Part shown: piece by piece, positions 22,352 through 35,405 of the stretch | How the letters are laid out: each line of letters opens with the position of its first letter | Position numbering within the stretch: the first letter of the stretch is position 1 | Source: Karstenula rhodostoma CBS 690.94 | Lineage: Eukaryota; Ascomycota; Dothideomycetes; Pleosporales; Didymosphaeriaceae | DNA length: 64,000 nucleotides | Reading direction: 5' to 3' | Assembly (NCBI GenBank): GCA_010093485.1 | Contig: MU001492.1 | Coordinates: 1,287,122 to 1,351,121 of the forward strand | Program-made: the position numbers and the translations under genes | Notes under the pieces: model-generated | Seen by the model: only the letters and a program-made list of their open reading frames with translations | What the model was told of the DNA's origin: nothing | Databases searched by the model: none

Positions 22352-23231
22352 ATGGCCACTCCAATACCAAAGTCCGAGGTTCTTGTACCTTTATATATCT
22401 ACCCAAATCCAGGTGCCTGGGATCCATTATTCGAAGCGTATTGTTGCCGACCCTCACTTCTATAAGTGTACCGCTTACTACTGGCCAGCATCGCTTCTAA
22501 CCCAGCGCTTCGCTTTGTTGTCATTGTGAACCCAAATAGCGGGCCTGGATCTGAGCCTTGGTGGCCAAACGCTGACTATGTCCGCAACATACCCAAGCTA
22601 AATGCCTATCCCAACGTACGCACCGTAGGCTACGTCAGCACGGCGTATTGCAACCGGCTCATTGAAGAAGTGTTTGAAGACGTCAAGCGATACGCGAACT
22701 GGTTTGAAGACGAGAAAAACCAAGGCTTAGGTCTCAATGGGATCTTCTTCGATGAAACTCCCAATACGTTTAGGGAAGAGGCAAGGGATTATCTTGAAGC
22801 TATCACGCAGAACGTGAAAAAGATGGGCAGATTGCTCGGTGATAACATAGTGTGCTTCCTTTACTACCATGGGTGATGAAAAGAGAACTGCTAAGTCTAG
22901 GCTCTAGGTCATTCATAACCCTGGCACATCGATCGACGGAAGGCTTGCCACTCCTGGTATGGATATTGCGACAGTAGCAGAAGTGGCATATCATGATTTC
23001 CAGACGATGGAGTTCCAGAACTGGCTTGCAGAGTCTTCATTGCACCGCAACAACACAAGCTACATGATCCATGGAGTCTCGGAAGAAGTTGTGGAAGACT
23101 TTGTCGTCCAAACTTTGCGACGTAGGGCGAAATACATATTTGTTACAGATCGGAAGACAGATATGTATCACAACTTTGGCGCAAGCTGGAAGGCTTTCAT
23201 TTCGGCGATGGCGAGCAGTGAAGCAACTTGA
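22352..23231 (+). CDS. Spherulin-4-like protein (GH135/Sph3-related fold)
   Basis: Exons 22352-22437, 22489-22849 and 22908-23231 encode 256 residues. Family landmarks are LVPLYIYPNPGAWDPLF near the N-terminus, VVIVNPNSGPG, a VRTVGYVSTAY strand and GIFFDETP with conserved acidic residues. These match spherulation-specific family 4, whose fungal member Sph3 is a galactosaminogalactan hydrolase. Unlike many relatives it has no signal peptide, since the family core starts 8 residues after Met, so it may be intracellular or secreted unconventionally. Two short canonical introns are removed to get the core. Activity is not proven; other spherulin-4 proteins have no known function. Confidence 0.82.
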
Positions 23232-24231
23232 AAGCAACGCGATGTTTACGACGAACCTAGAGGCAACATGGCGATTACGAAGCCATGAACTGTGCAACCA
23301 GCATCTCAAAACAATGTACTTGGATTTGGAGATGATATATTCCGCATTAGGAGACGCTCATATATCTACATTCATAATTTATATAAAAGAAAATATTGAG
23401 GGTGCAGTCTCAGGTCGGCCTTTTGCATGCGCATTGTTGCCAAATTCTGGCACAAGTTTCACCCCCACGGCACCTTTCACGTATATGAGCACTTCCAATG
23501 CGGAAAAAGGATTTGCAATCAACAGTATCTCGAGAGGGTTGGAGAAAGTGCAGAATCACATAGAGCGAGAAGGAGGCCCGCTGATTAAGAGGGAAAGAGA
23601 AGCCCCTCGCTGTTCATTGGCGACGTCTTGGTCCCGAACAAACCTCATTCATTGTGGATCGGCCACTGGATTGGAAATTGCAGGTTGACCTATGAACAGG
23701 AAACACCCCTCAACTATCCCGATCGCGTGTCTTTTGAGGATGCCATCGTATTTAATGTCTTGTTAGATCTGGTAACATACAACTTTGAATCGCACACCAA
23801 AACCATCGACGATGGACCTGGATTGTAGCTAGAGATACTGTATCTGCTTATGAAGGCACATCAAGAAGCACTCGAAGCCACGGACAGGGTATTAGGTGCG
23901 TCCGACGCTATCATGGAATGGAATCCGGTCACCCTACTCATGCAATCTAGGTAAACGTCGCTTGTCGATGTAAGAGCGATTGGATGGCAAATGCAAGAAG
24001 CAAAACTGAGGTGAGCTGTCTTCGGTTCTAGTGGATAGATTTGGAATGAGGGCTGGCACTGACTGACTGGTCAGTAATATTCGGTCACTCCATAAAGCCT
24101 TCGTGAATGTTGAATTGAAGTTGCGTGTATAAACATACGACAAAGTGCGAAACACCTACTATCCTTCGATCACATCGAGTATAAAGAAACATGACGCAAC
24201 GTTTATTACAGAAACTAATCACTTCAACCGC
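23232..24231. other. Intergenic region with an unassigned open frame
   Basis: A plus-strand frame at about 23590-23828 reads protein-like (it contains LFIGDVLVPNKPH and FNVLLDLVTYNFE) but has no ATG and no recognisable family. It may be a remnant. The rest is the 3' flank of the peroxidase gene. Confidence 0.3.
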
Positions 24232-25131
24232 CTACCCTTCAGGTGCACCCTTCCTCCCCCTTCTTCGCCCTCCAGAATTGCCAGCATACCACTGTACCAC
24301 ATCTGAACAGTCAAATAAATCGTCTTTGTCGCTCCCCATCAAACTGAGCTTTTCCATCGCAGGGACGAACGCATCCATAAAGCTCTGTTGTGTCTCCCCA
24401 ACAGTCCTCCACTCTTCACCGGTCTCTCCAGCTTGCGCCAGGAATGTATCAGCAGCCACCGACCGCGGTGCGGAGTTGGTTGATGTGTCCGAGTAGAAAC
24501 TGTTATCCCATTCACCGGCTGTATTGTCCATACCCGTGCCGTCGAGTTGGCGGGCGATTGTGTGCGCACCAGTCAGTGCGACCAGCTCAGTTTTGGAGAA
24601 GTTCCGACTGGAAAAGAGATCGATCATGGTTATGGCGTCTGTCGTTGCGTTCGGCATCATTCCTAGTGGAGTTGCATCGAAGGAATCCTGACGCCCGGAG
24701 TAGAAGGAGGTCACGGGTCCACCACTGCATGATGCAAGTCCAATGGCTGGTTCGATCCGGTCAGCAATCGATCTGAACAAGAAATCGAGAACCGACATAC
24801 CTGCAGCAAATTGAATGATATCGGCTGTGCCAACACCATATTCATCTGCTTTTTCGCCCAGTATCGAACATATGCGTGCCATCTGTGCGTTCTCTTCGCG
24901 ATCCCAACACTCATCCGCATTGATCATGGAGCCGTCACATGAACCCGGAAAACAGTCGTGGAATGCAAGACGTATGGCAGCTCGAGCTACTCCTGAACAT
25001 GTTTCGTCCCGAAAAAAGAACTCTTCAAAGTCCGAGGCCAGGTCCCACCATTCCTGTGAGCAGCTTTCTTGCGTGACCGCAAGCGTTGCAAGGAAGCTCG
25101 CCGATAAAATGTACGAAACGAACTGGCGCAT
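24232..25131 (-). CDS. Secreted heme peroxidase (class II-related, ascomycete type)
   Basis: Exons 25131-24801 and 24746-24232 encode 281 residues. The 54-nt intron is in frame, so the unspliced frame stays open; removing it restores QFAAAIGLASCSGG, as expected in the family. A signal peptide (MRQFVSYILSASFLATLAVT) follows the preferred start; an in-frame ATG 38 codons upstream would bury it. The distal heme site is RLAFHDCF (Arg and His), the Ca site region is GSCDGS, and the proximal His is in LTGAHTIAR. It uses hydrogen peroxide to oxidise substrates outside the cell. At 281 residues it is shorter than basidiomycete lignin or manganese peroxidases (about 340), and no Mn-site triad is evident. 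It ends in a basic C-terminus (GGRRRGRKG). Confidence 0.85.
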   Translation of the reverse strand: MRQFVSYILSASFLATLAVTQESCSQEWWDLASDFEEFFFRDETCSGVARAAIRLAFHDCFPGSCDGSMINADECWDREENAQMARICSILGEKADEYGVGTADIIQFAAGMSVLDFLFRSIADRIEPAIGLASCSGGPVTSFYSGRQDSFDATPLGMMPNATTDAITMIDLFSSRNFSKTELVALTGAHTIARQLDGTGMDNTAGEWDNSFYSDTSTNSAPRSVAADTFLAQAGETGEEWRTVGETQQSFMDAFVPAMEKLSLMGSDKDDLFDCSDVVQWYAGNSGGRRRGRKGAPEG

Positions 25132-26179
25132 TTTGGGAAATTCAAGCTTGTAGTGACTAACGTTACTATCGCAAGCGCATACAAATCCAAACGATCGCAC
25201 GGGCACGATGGGTGTAGTGGAATCACTAGGAAAGAGTGTGTGCAAAACATGAACGTGGTCCTCTCGAAAAGATGTTACGCGTTGTTATATACGACATCGC
25301 TTGCTGCGGAGACCCGTCAACTACTCCGTTGATAGCCCTTCGTTTTGGGCGAATTGTGTGACGCAACGCGACTGGCATGTCGAAAATAAAGAGGTTTAAC
25401 CAAACTCCAGCGACCGGCGGACCATGGGAGCGTAGGGTCAAATTACCACCTTTACGCTTTTGTGAGGCTAAAATCTATCCGGCACATCCGCACCTTGAGA
25501 GGTGAAAAGGTTCCATGGACGTGGTGAAGGTAAATTTGGTAGCGGGTATTGCCTTAGAACTGGCGACTTAGACCGTTGGAGTTGACAACATCAGGTCCCT
25601 GTGCGGAATAGCAATCGAGGCAATGAAAAGAACTCAATACCTAACTGGCAGCCAGTACCACGGCATTTTGAACAACGTGACATATCCAGACCTCCACTTC
25701 CGAAACCTACTGCAGCTACGGGCTGGCCGAGTCCGTAGTCGATCCGTTGATGTAGCGTGCCATCGCAGAAATGCGCCATGTCTGCACCAACTTTCAGGGG
25801 GCGATTCATAGCCACATGCTCCTGAGATGTGTGTACCCCGTACAGTGAGCGAACTCAGCCAAGGCTGTTGAAGCATTCGAAGGCGATGTGCATGACTTGA
25901 TGTATATTGAAAAGGGCATGCGCGGCCGTCGGAACCCACTGTTTTCTAATCGCGAGAAGGATTCGCGCCAGTGAACTGAAGGGGATTTATTGTGAGCCAG
26001 CTAGTCGTGATGTCAAGGAAGGTACCTTTATGACGAGGCAAGCTTGGGGGCCACCAAGCCACTTTGGGTATTAGCGTGAATTCCCATTGCGGCTAGAGCC
26101 AATTCCGCAAGCTCCACCACAAACTGACGGCCTTGGCTCTGCATTCACCAGGCGCGGGATTTCCATCGAGTCACATGAA
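25132..26179. other. Intergenic region between the peroxidase and dhx35
   Basis: No gene is recognised. The right end may hold an upstream dhx35 exon: sequence from about 26075 is open into the first assigned exon but lacks an ATG. Confidence 0.4.
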
Positions 26180-28614
<2,435 letters not shown>

Positions 28615-28721
28615 ACGTGTCTAGTGGAAAATCATCATTGGGTATTACGCTGTCGTTATAACCAATCCCAACCAAACGCCCCACAAAGCCCTAACCCAAC
28701 CGCGTTAATCAACACAAAGTC

Positions 28722-29541
28722 CTACTTCAAAGCCTCCACAAATAGCTCTCGCATGCCTTTCAAGAACGCCGCAAGATCCCTCGTCTCGTTGAGGCGTTCC
28801 AAGACGCAATCGATTTCCTCCCTCTCCACCTTTGGCCTTACTTCTCCGACCCTGTACTCCCGCTCACCGGTATCCAGCTCGAACCAGGCCTCCCGGTCCC
28901 ATTCTCGCTCGCATACATTCGTGTACACGAATTTCAAACTGTCTTCCTTGCCCAGCCCCTCAATCCTCAGGCCAAGATAACTCTCCCAAAACTCCAACTC
29001 AGGCTCATTGTATCTGCTCTGGCCATCGAGGTATCGACGGTGCTTGAGCTGTGCTTCCCGACGTGCGGAGATGGATTTTTGAACTTCGGCTATCTGGGCG
29101 CGCAGGGCGTCGCGGTGGGTCATGCGCTCATCGCGCTGCGTGGTCAGCGTGCTGATAGCGGCGTGCATCTCGGAGGTTTCGGCCGACTCTTTGGCGAGAT
29201 TGTGGGAGTGCTGTGTTTGCTTGAGGGAGAGAATCTCGATGTCCCGTTTCTTCATGCGCTGGTCCTCTGTATCGTTATGAGTATGCGTTGTCGAGAGATG
29301 GATGCAATGGGATGAGCATACCTTGGATCTCTGCGACGTTCACACGGAACTGGTTGCGCTCTTCCAACACGCGTCTCCGCCCTTTTTCGATGAAATCGTC
29401 GAAGCGCGCAGTGAATTGGTTCATGCGGCTGCGCAGGTCGTCGAAGCCGAAGCTGATCGAGGGTAGCTGGTCAGCCATGGACGGCGCATCGTGCGAAGAG
29501 GCGCGCATGCTAGCGCTGAGCGAAGGTTCGAAGGTCGTCAT
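28722..29541 (-). CDS. spc25: Kinetochore protein Spc25 (Ndc80 complex)
   Basis: Exons 29541-29322 and 29266-28722 encode 254 residues. A short N-terminus leads into a long coiled coil (about residues 45-150, rich in Lys, Glu, Arg and Leu). The conserved globular C-terminal domain follows, with ELEFWESYLGLRIEG, KFVYTNV and a terminal LNETRDLAAFLKGMRELF motif. Spc25 pairs with Spc24 and links Ndc80-Nuf2 to the inner kinetochore at mitosis. The intron has a canonical donor and acceptor. It is transcribed divergently from rrn6, with start codons 343 bp apart. Confidence 0.92.
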
Positions 29542-29884
29542 GGTGTAGGCAACTGTGAGTGAACTTTGCAGTGGCTATCGGATGGCAGACTGCTTCGGGC
29601 GCAGGTGGTGTGTGACGTGGTCGTTGATGGGGTGGGGGTTTGTTGTGGCGTTGCGCCGTAAACAAACAACGACGGGTCACGTGCAGTCGCCTATCGATAA
29701 GCATCGCACGTGACCCCGCGTTTTTTCGCGGAAGTCGTCTCAGCTTTCCGCGCGCCCAGACAGACAGCTCCTGCATTCACGTGTGCGACGACAACCACTT
29801 CATGAGAGCGGGACGGGGTTCACTACCTAACAATGCTTCGGTCTTACGCGCCTTCATACCACCTACGACCGCCCCTTAAGCCAG
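29542..29884. promoter_or_regulatory. Divergent spc25/rrn6 promoter with symmetric CACGTG sites
   Basis: Two CACGTG E-box cores lie in an 11-bp perfect inverted repeat: GGGTCACGTGC at 29674-29684 and GCACGTGACCC at 29706-29716. The palindrome TATCGATA (29692-29699) sits within half a base of the symmetry centre. CACGTG with flanking TCA is a typical basic helix-loop-helix (Cbf1-like) site. The layout suggests bidirectional control of a kinetochore gene and a pol I factor gene. A short ATG frame at 29833 ends within 60 bases and could be an upstream ORF of rrn6. Confidence 0.65.
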
Positions 29885-32877
29885 ATGACTGACGATTCGC
29901 CGAACGACCTGAACACCGGTCACTTTGGGGTTCCCGCATACGATCTAGAGAACAGTAGGTGGGCTTTTGTCCGATCCTCCACCGGCGCAAGCTTCCGACA
30001 GCTTGACCCGTGGAAGACTGTCGTACCGCCTGCAATACGTTTTCCCCCGCCTCGCGACCCACGAACTCTGCGCGCGGCCAGACATGCGACCAAGAGCCTC
30101 GCCCGCGAGTTGCCTGAGCTCGTCCCAGCGTCCGAGCATGTATCTGAACTTGAGGCAGTCTCTGCCGCAACGACGGTAGCCCTCAGTGCCCACAATGCGA
30201 CCGTCGGGCAGCTGATGTCTTTCGGCACTATCACTCCACTGGGCAATCGTGCTCATCTCGCAAAAGGCGTAGTCGCACTGCCCGCAGGCGAAGGCGGGAA
30301 TATACTCCGGTTACAATTGCTTTCCAAGGAAAAGCGTGGATGGGGCTCGGGCGCAATCAGCGACTCGCTTTGCTATTTGGACTGTCTCTCGTGGAAAGGA
30401 GAACTTGGTTTCTGGAACCAGGACGCAACGGCCGTACAACAAATCTGCTTCGCTCATTCGGAGAAACCAGGCTCTTTTCTCGCGGTACGACTGCCACGAA
30501 GGGTCGCCCTTTTTCGCCCGGCTTACCGTCATCGTCCGGCGGCTGCTGCCAAATCTCGTTTATATGACCTCCCACCTTCGGTCATAGACATTCACCCTTT
30601 CCACTCCGTCTGGAGCGAGGATACTGGCAAAACACCGTATGCAGACGTCGCATTCAATCCTCATTATCAACGTCAGTTTGCGATCGTTGACCAGAAGTCA
30701 AGCTGGTCTGTGTGGGATATCGACGGCACCCGACGGAGCTATGTCGTGAAGCGTGCGACCTCTGGGAACATGTCCGCTAAAGAAGACGACAACGAGGAAC
30801 AGGCGGAAAATTTAGAGCCTCGGAAGGAAGACGGTTGGGCCCGCGTAATGTGGGTTGGCGATGCGAATACTCTCCTGGTCTGCAATCGCAAGCGTATTGA
30901 GCTCATCGACCTCAAACAACCTCCGCGTTCCCTTATTATCCCACAGGTAATAGAGTGGCGTTCAACTACGAAATTGCCTGGGTCTTGGATCTTAGATGTT
31001 AAAAGACACCCTTCGTTGGATGAGAAGCAATTTTTTGTACTCACTTCCACCCGCCTGTATTTGTTCGCAATGACGTCCGACGAACCGCGCGGCAACCTTG
31101 GCGAGCCTGATGCCTCCATCGTTCTTTCATGGACGCACTTCAGAGGGACAGAAGATGTCACGCTGCAGCTTTATACTCAGTCGATATCAAATGAAGGTAT
31201 GTGGCTCCCCAGCTGGATTTGTACACGTACTGACACCTCCTAGAAACAGTGGTCTTCATTCATTCGCGCGTGAATATGTTGGTAACAATTTACCGTTTTG
31301 TAGACCAAACATCTACTGGGGCTCCATATCGCACCTTCGGCCCAACTATGCTTCGCCTCGATAATTTCGACAATGCGCAAAGCTCCAAGCGCTTTCTCGA
31401 CCTCAATATAGCTCATGTTGACTTCAAGGAGACACCAGGAGGTTCTCGGGGAGCGGGTGACGATTACATGGATCGTGGCATCCATTTCTACCAGCTTTCC
31501 GCTGTCTTCGATGATTTCAGCGTGGCCCAGACTATGTTATGCACTTTGGGTCATGATTCGAGTGACGACACCCTTAAAGACGTCAACCCTACGTCTTGGG
31601 TCACTGCCGTCAAACCGGTCGTCTTCCGTTCAAAAAATGTCGTAGACAGTGACGAAGACGATTTTATTGAGCCTGACGGTCCTACTCGTTCGAAAGAGCC
31701 GTGTATAAAATCCGAATTCCAGCAGCTCAAACGATACCAAATGGAGAACGCTCACTCATCGCGAGACATCTTCAACTTTACCGACCTGTATGAGGCGATC
31801 GGCTCGATAAATCCGTTTCCACTGCATCATGCGGGTACATTGTCCGAGAGCATCGATAGTGTGGCCTTGGTGGAAGAGATCAAATGGCGACTCGAAAGAG
31901 AGGAGAACGTGGAGCCTTTCACGCTTGGGACATTGCAGGAATACGCAGAGGCAATTGTAACTGTGGAGGACATCGAAGACGCCTCTACAAAGCTGCAAGA
32001 GTTGTTTTCTATAAACGAGTATGCGTCTTCTCTGGAGCCACAGAAGATTGCATCGGATCTAGTCCTCGGCTTTGGTGGTCAGGGAACTCAGGCTTCTTCA
32101 CTATCAACTGTTTACGACCTTGTCCTCCAAAGCTGGCTTGCATCCTTGCCTGGGACCATCCCCGCTCGCATCCGGCAAAGTAAGGAGCGCTCGGCCCGTC
32201 GTCTCGCAGCTGGGCTACTACTGGCTAGCACACGAATTCGCCATTCTAATGATCAAGGAAATCCTCCGGTCACTAACTCTGACTCCAATCAGAACGTCGC
32301 TCTTGACCACTCGTCTCCTCCGCAATCTTCCTCTCAGGCAGATTGGCGGCTCCACTCTTCGCAACCTAGCGACCCTATCGGCCATAACACCCCGCGGACT
32401 TCGAATGCTGCTCTCAGCAACCCACTAGCGCGACTAAGCAAACACTTGCACATGACCAACGTGACACTCCCGGAAGTACCGCCAAGCATCAATCAAGTTC
32501 TCTCCCACTGGCGGCTCCAGGCTGACCCTTTCACATATGACTGGGAAGCTACCGAGCGGGCCTTTGCAGAGGATCTCGAGCTCGAGCAAGAAGGCATGCC
32601 AAAGAAACGCGAGAGGGCTCGCCGAAAGAAGGAACGACAAGCAAAGAGGCAGAGAAGGGAAAACGAGCTCTACACAGGCAGGATTGAGACCGGTAAAGTA
32701 GAAAGTCAGCCGCAGCTGCTGAGAAGCTCACCTGGTCCGGCTGCTCCAGCAATCAGTAGCCAGCCTGCACCAAGTCAGAACCAGACGTCTATTGTGCAAA
32801 GTCAGGTTGAGCCAGGCAAGCATGGTGGGAGGCCGATGAAGAAGAAGAAGGTCAAGAGTAGGATGAGTGGGTTTTGA
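29885..32877 (+). CDS. rrn6: RNA polymerase I transcription initiation factor Rrn6-like
   Basis: Exons 29885-31196 and 31244-32877 encode 981 residues. The N-terminal GHFGVPAYD segment, a long WD/beta-propeller-like middle (ADVAFNPHYQRQFAIVD followed by WSVWDIDG) and the basic C-terminus ending KKKKVKSRMSGF are typical of fungal Rrn6. Rrn6 is a core-factor subunit that recruits pol I to rDNA promoters in the nucleolus. Residues 750-870 are low-complexity and rich in Ser, Pro and Gln. A strongly charged stretch of Arg, Lys and Glu precedes the tail. The start ATG follows the promoter palindrome by about 170 bp. Confidence 0.85.
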
Positions 32878-33179
32878 GATGTCCCAGCTCTGGGCTTGTT
32901 CAAGCACATGCTTCCATACTTTTACGGCACGGCTCTTGCGATGGACCGCATAACTTCGTCATGGACACCTCGCTAAACAGGGCGTATACAATGTCAAGGT
33001 TGCTTTGTCTTTGATCCATCTGATCAGGTCGCAGTGCACAATGCGGTATTTCTATAATACTAGAGACATAATATAATCAACGAATTCAATAAGACCCTCA
33101 CTCGACTAAGAACTCACCTCTGTATGAAGCCGCTGTATTCACCATATATTTTCCAGTTATTGCACACATAAACTCCACC
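32878..33179. other. Intergenic region between rrn6 and the coiled-coil gene
   Basis: About 300 bp, AT-rich around 33050-33080. No feature is seen. Confidence 0.5.
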
Positions 33180-33911
33180 ATGCAGTCAATTCCTTGCCAA
33201 CCCTCAACCGTTCCACACTCCAAACCTATCACCAATACCGAAGCTTTTGAATTTCTGCGGGTAGAGTACGCAACCATGCAAAGTGGTCTTGCACGTCTAG
33301 ACCAGCGCCTGGACGAGGTACACATCCGTTCGCAGCGCACACGGAGCGGTCTGCGTACCGCGCTGCAGAACAACGTCGAGCTAACACAGGAGATCCTTTC
33401 CGCGGAAGTCGACCTCAGCCTCGCCAACATCCGCATCCATGATCTGCTATATCATAACGACATATTAGAGAAAGAAAGCATCCATCATGTCGCCGAAGTC
33501 GCGACAACGCACGAGCGCCTCCACACCCTCGAATTCCAAGCCCACGCCCAAGCCGACGAACACGCGTGCCTCCGCCGCTCCCGCGCCAATCTCCGCGAGA
33601 CGCTGCGGCTCGTCACGAAGGAGATAGATGACGCACTAGAGCAGGTTACCACGCTGGAGTTCAGGATGGGCAAGAAGGATCGCGATCATGTGTTTGAGAT
33701 TAATCGGCTTAGGCGAAGGGCCAAGGAGAGGGATGTGATTGTTGAGGGGTTGAGGGCGCAGATTAAGGAGTATAAGTGGAGGGTGGAGGAGGTGAGGAGG
33801 GAGAATAAGGTGTTGAGGAAGGCGCTGGAGAGGAAGAGGAAGAGGGTGGGGAATGCGCCGGGGTCCACGAAATATCACATCCACAAGGCCACTAAAAGAT
33901 GTAAGTTTTGA
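33180..33911 (+). CDS. Coiled-coil hypothetical protein
   Basis: A single exon of 243 residues, not recognised. From about residue 25 almost to the end, heptad-like Leu/Ile spacing with abundant Glu, Arg, Gln and His predicts a long coiled coil. A very basic region (KALERKRKRVG...) and TKRCKF end the protein. There is no signal peptide or membrane segment. The codon bias shifts towards GAG/AGG in the last third. It might be a structural or nuclear protein, but no function is assigned. Confidence 0.6.
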   Translation: MQSIPCQPSTVPHSKPITNTEAFEFLRVEYATMQSGLARLDQRLDEVHIRSQRTRSGLRTALQNNVELTQEILSAEVDLSLANIRIHDLLYHNDILEKESIHHVAEVATTHERLHTLEFQAHAQADEHACLRRSRANLRETLRLVTKEIDDALEQVTTLEFRMGKKDRDHVFEINRLRRRAKERDVIVEGLRAQIKEYKWRVEEVRRENKVLRKALERKRKRVGNAPGSTKYHIHKATKRCKF

Positions 33912-33984
33912 ACCGCAGAAGACGCTGAGCCTAACTCCAAACCAAAAATATAAATCAGCTCCATCTTTGCACACCTGCGATGCG

Positions 33985-34814
33985 TCAACACTTTTCACTT
34001 CCACAGCACGCTGATGCTGCCCCGAAAAAGCCCCCGGCAAGCGGATTGATGGCTCCCCCTATAGCTGCCAACAGATTCTCCTCTAAGCAATCATCTATAT
34101 CGTTTTCGTTAGCATAGTCCATTAGCAAGGTATTGGTAACTCACCATCCCCTCCAGAGGTGCTAACCGTGACATCGATACGATCCCTCAGGTTCCCATTC
34201 TGAAACCTAGCAATTTTGATAAAGCTCGGAAACATGCGCATAGGGCACGTGCCAGTAGACTTGCATCCCCCATTCATCCAGTAACTAACCTCCGCATCGC
34301 ACCACTTGCGGTTCTCCGTCCCAACAGTTTTCGGCGTCGCCATTGCCCCAAATGCCTCGATGTATTTGTCCAAATCAGCCTGTGAATCGTACTCCCCCTT
34401 AGCTTTCAACTCGAGCTTGCGCTTCTGCGGCTTCGCGCGCGCGAGGTCGCTGTCGACCCATTCCACGTCTTTGATGTACGATGTGTCTTCTGCACAGCCA
34501 TGAGCGCCGCAGACTTCCTTGATGCCGTCTTTAAAGATGGGACCTAGCGGCTGGTCACAGCCCCAGCCTATTATCGTTTTGCCCATGGTGATGTACGTCT
34601 TGATTGGATCGCCGCGAGCTTCATGAGCGATGAAGCGCGCAACATAGTCGGGGCTTCCGGGGCCAAGACTGCGCTTGAATCTGTGGTGGGCTGTACCATT
34701 TTCGATGACTGATTCGCAGTTTGATGACGGACCGCAGCGAGTTTGGTATTGAGTAGTTCGGGCAGCAATTGCACCATATGTGGTAAACAAAAATATTGAA
34801 AGAATGCTGGGCAT
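33985..34814 (-). CDS. Secreted cysteine-rich hypothetical protein (effector candidate)
   Basis: Exons 34814-34145 and 34094-33985 give 259 residues. The unspliced frame would stop at 34122, just inside the intron. The intron has GTGAGT, a GCTAAC branch and ATAG, and splicing adds a second exon encoding a Gly/Ala-rich segment with three more Cys (ACCGSEKC at the end). A signal peptide (MPSILSIFLFTTYGAIA) is followed by Cys residues and a possible Kex2 cleavage site (RFKR, about residue 48). Further features are paired Cys motifs (CGAHGC, CKSTGTC) and a basic mid-region. I do not recognise a family. Size, secretion and Cys content fit a secreted effector or defence-type protein, but this is inference. 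Confidence 0.72.
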
Positions 34815-35405
34815 GTTGATAACAATTTGATGAGGGAGCTCATAGGTTCTTGTAGCCCAGACACATTATTGTTCCCAGCCTCTTGCGCGACGTGCGGTAG
34901 GAATTCTCCCTTCGCAGTGTTCCTTCCCGTTTCACGCTGCTAACCTGATCGATCCCATAATCGAGACAGTTATGAGGATGTGTGCTACGCTGACGGCGAG
35001 GCAACTGAACAATGACATCACCCAAGATCCACATGTCTTCCGTCGCTAGACGCCCATAAATCTTCGGACATAGCATTCCAATATTGCCTTGTGTTGCATT
35101 TTCAAAAGTCCTCGTCCCAGTGTAGCATTCCTCGAGCAGGCTGGTGTCTTGGCAAGGCGAAGGGTCGCACCACAGGGTAGGGTGGCCTCGTGAGCCAGAT
35201 TGTACGTTGCGCAGAAGTTACCTATATCCTAAGGACAATATAAGACCGGAGGTCCAGTGCTATAGCGCTTGTCAGAATAACAAGTAATACCAGCGTTAGG
35301 AAACTGAAGCAATGACTAGGCGCTTGGCTCTCTCGTGAGTCGCCGCTTACTGAAGATGGTTCGGTACAGTGGTTTGATGTTCGCGTGAGGTTCTTTTCGA
35401 TGCGT
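34815..35405. other. Intergenic region between two minus-strand genes
   Basis: Promoter of the cysteine-rich protein gene and 3' flank of the F-box gene. No gene is seen. Confidence 0.5.
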
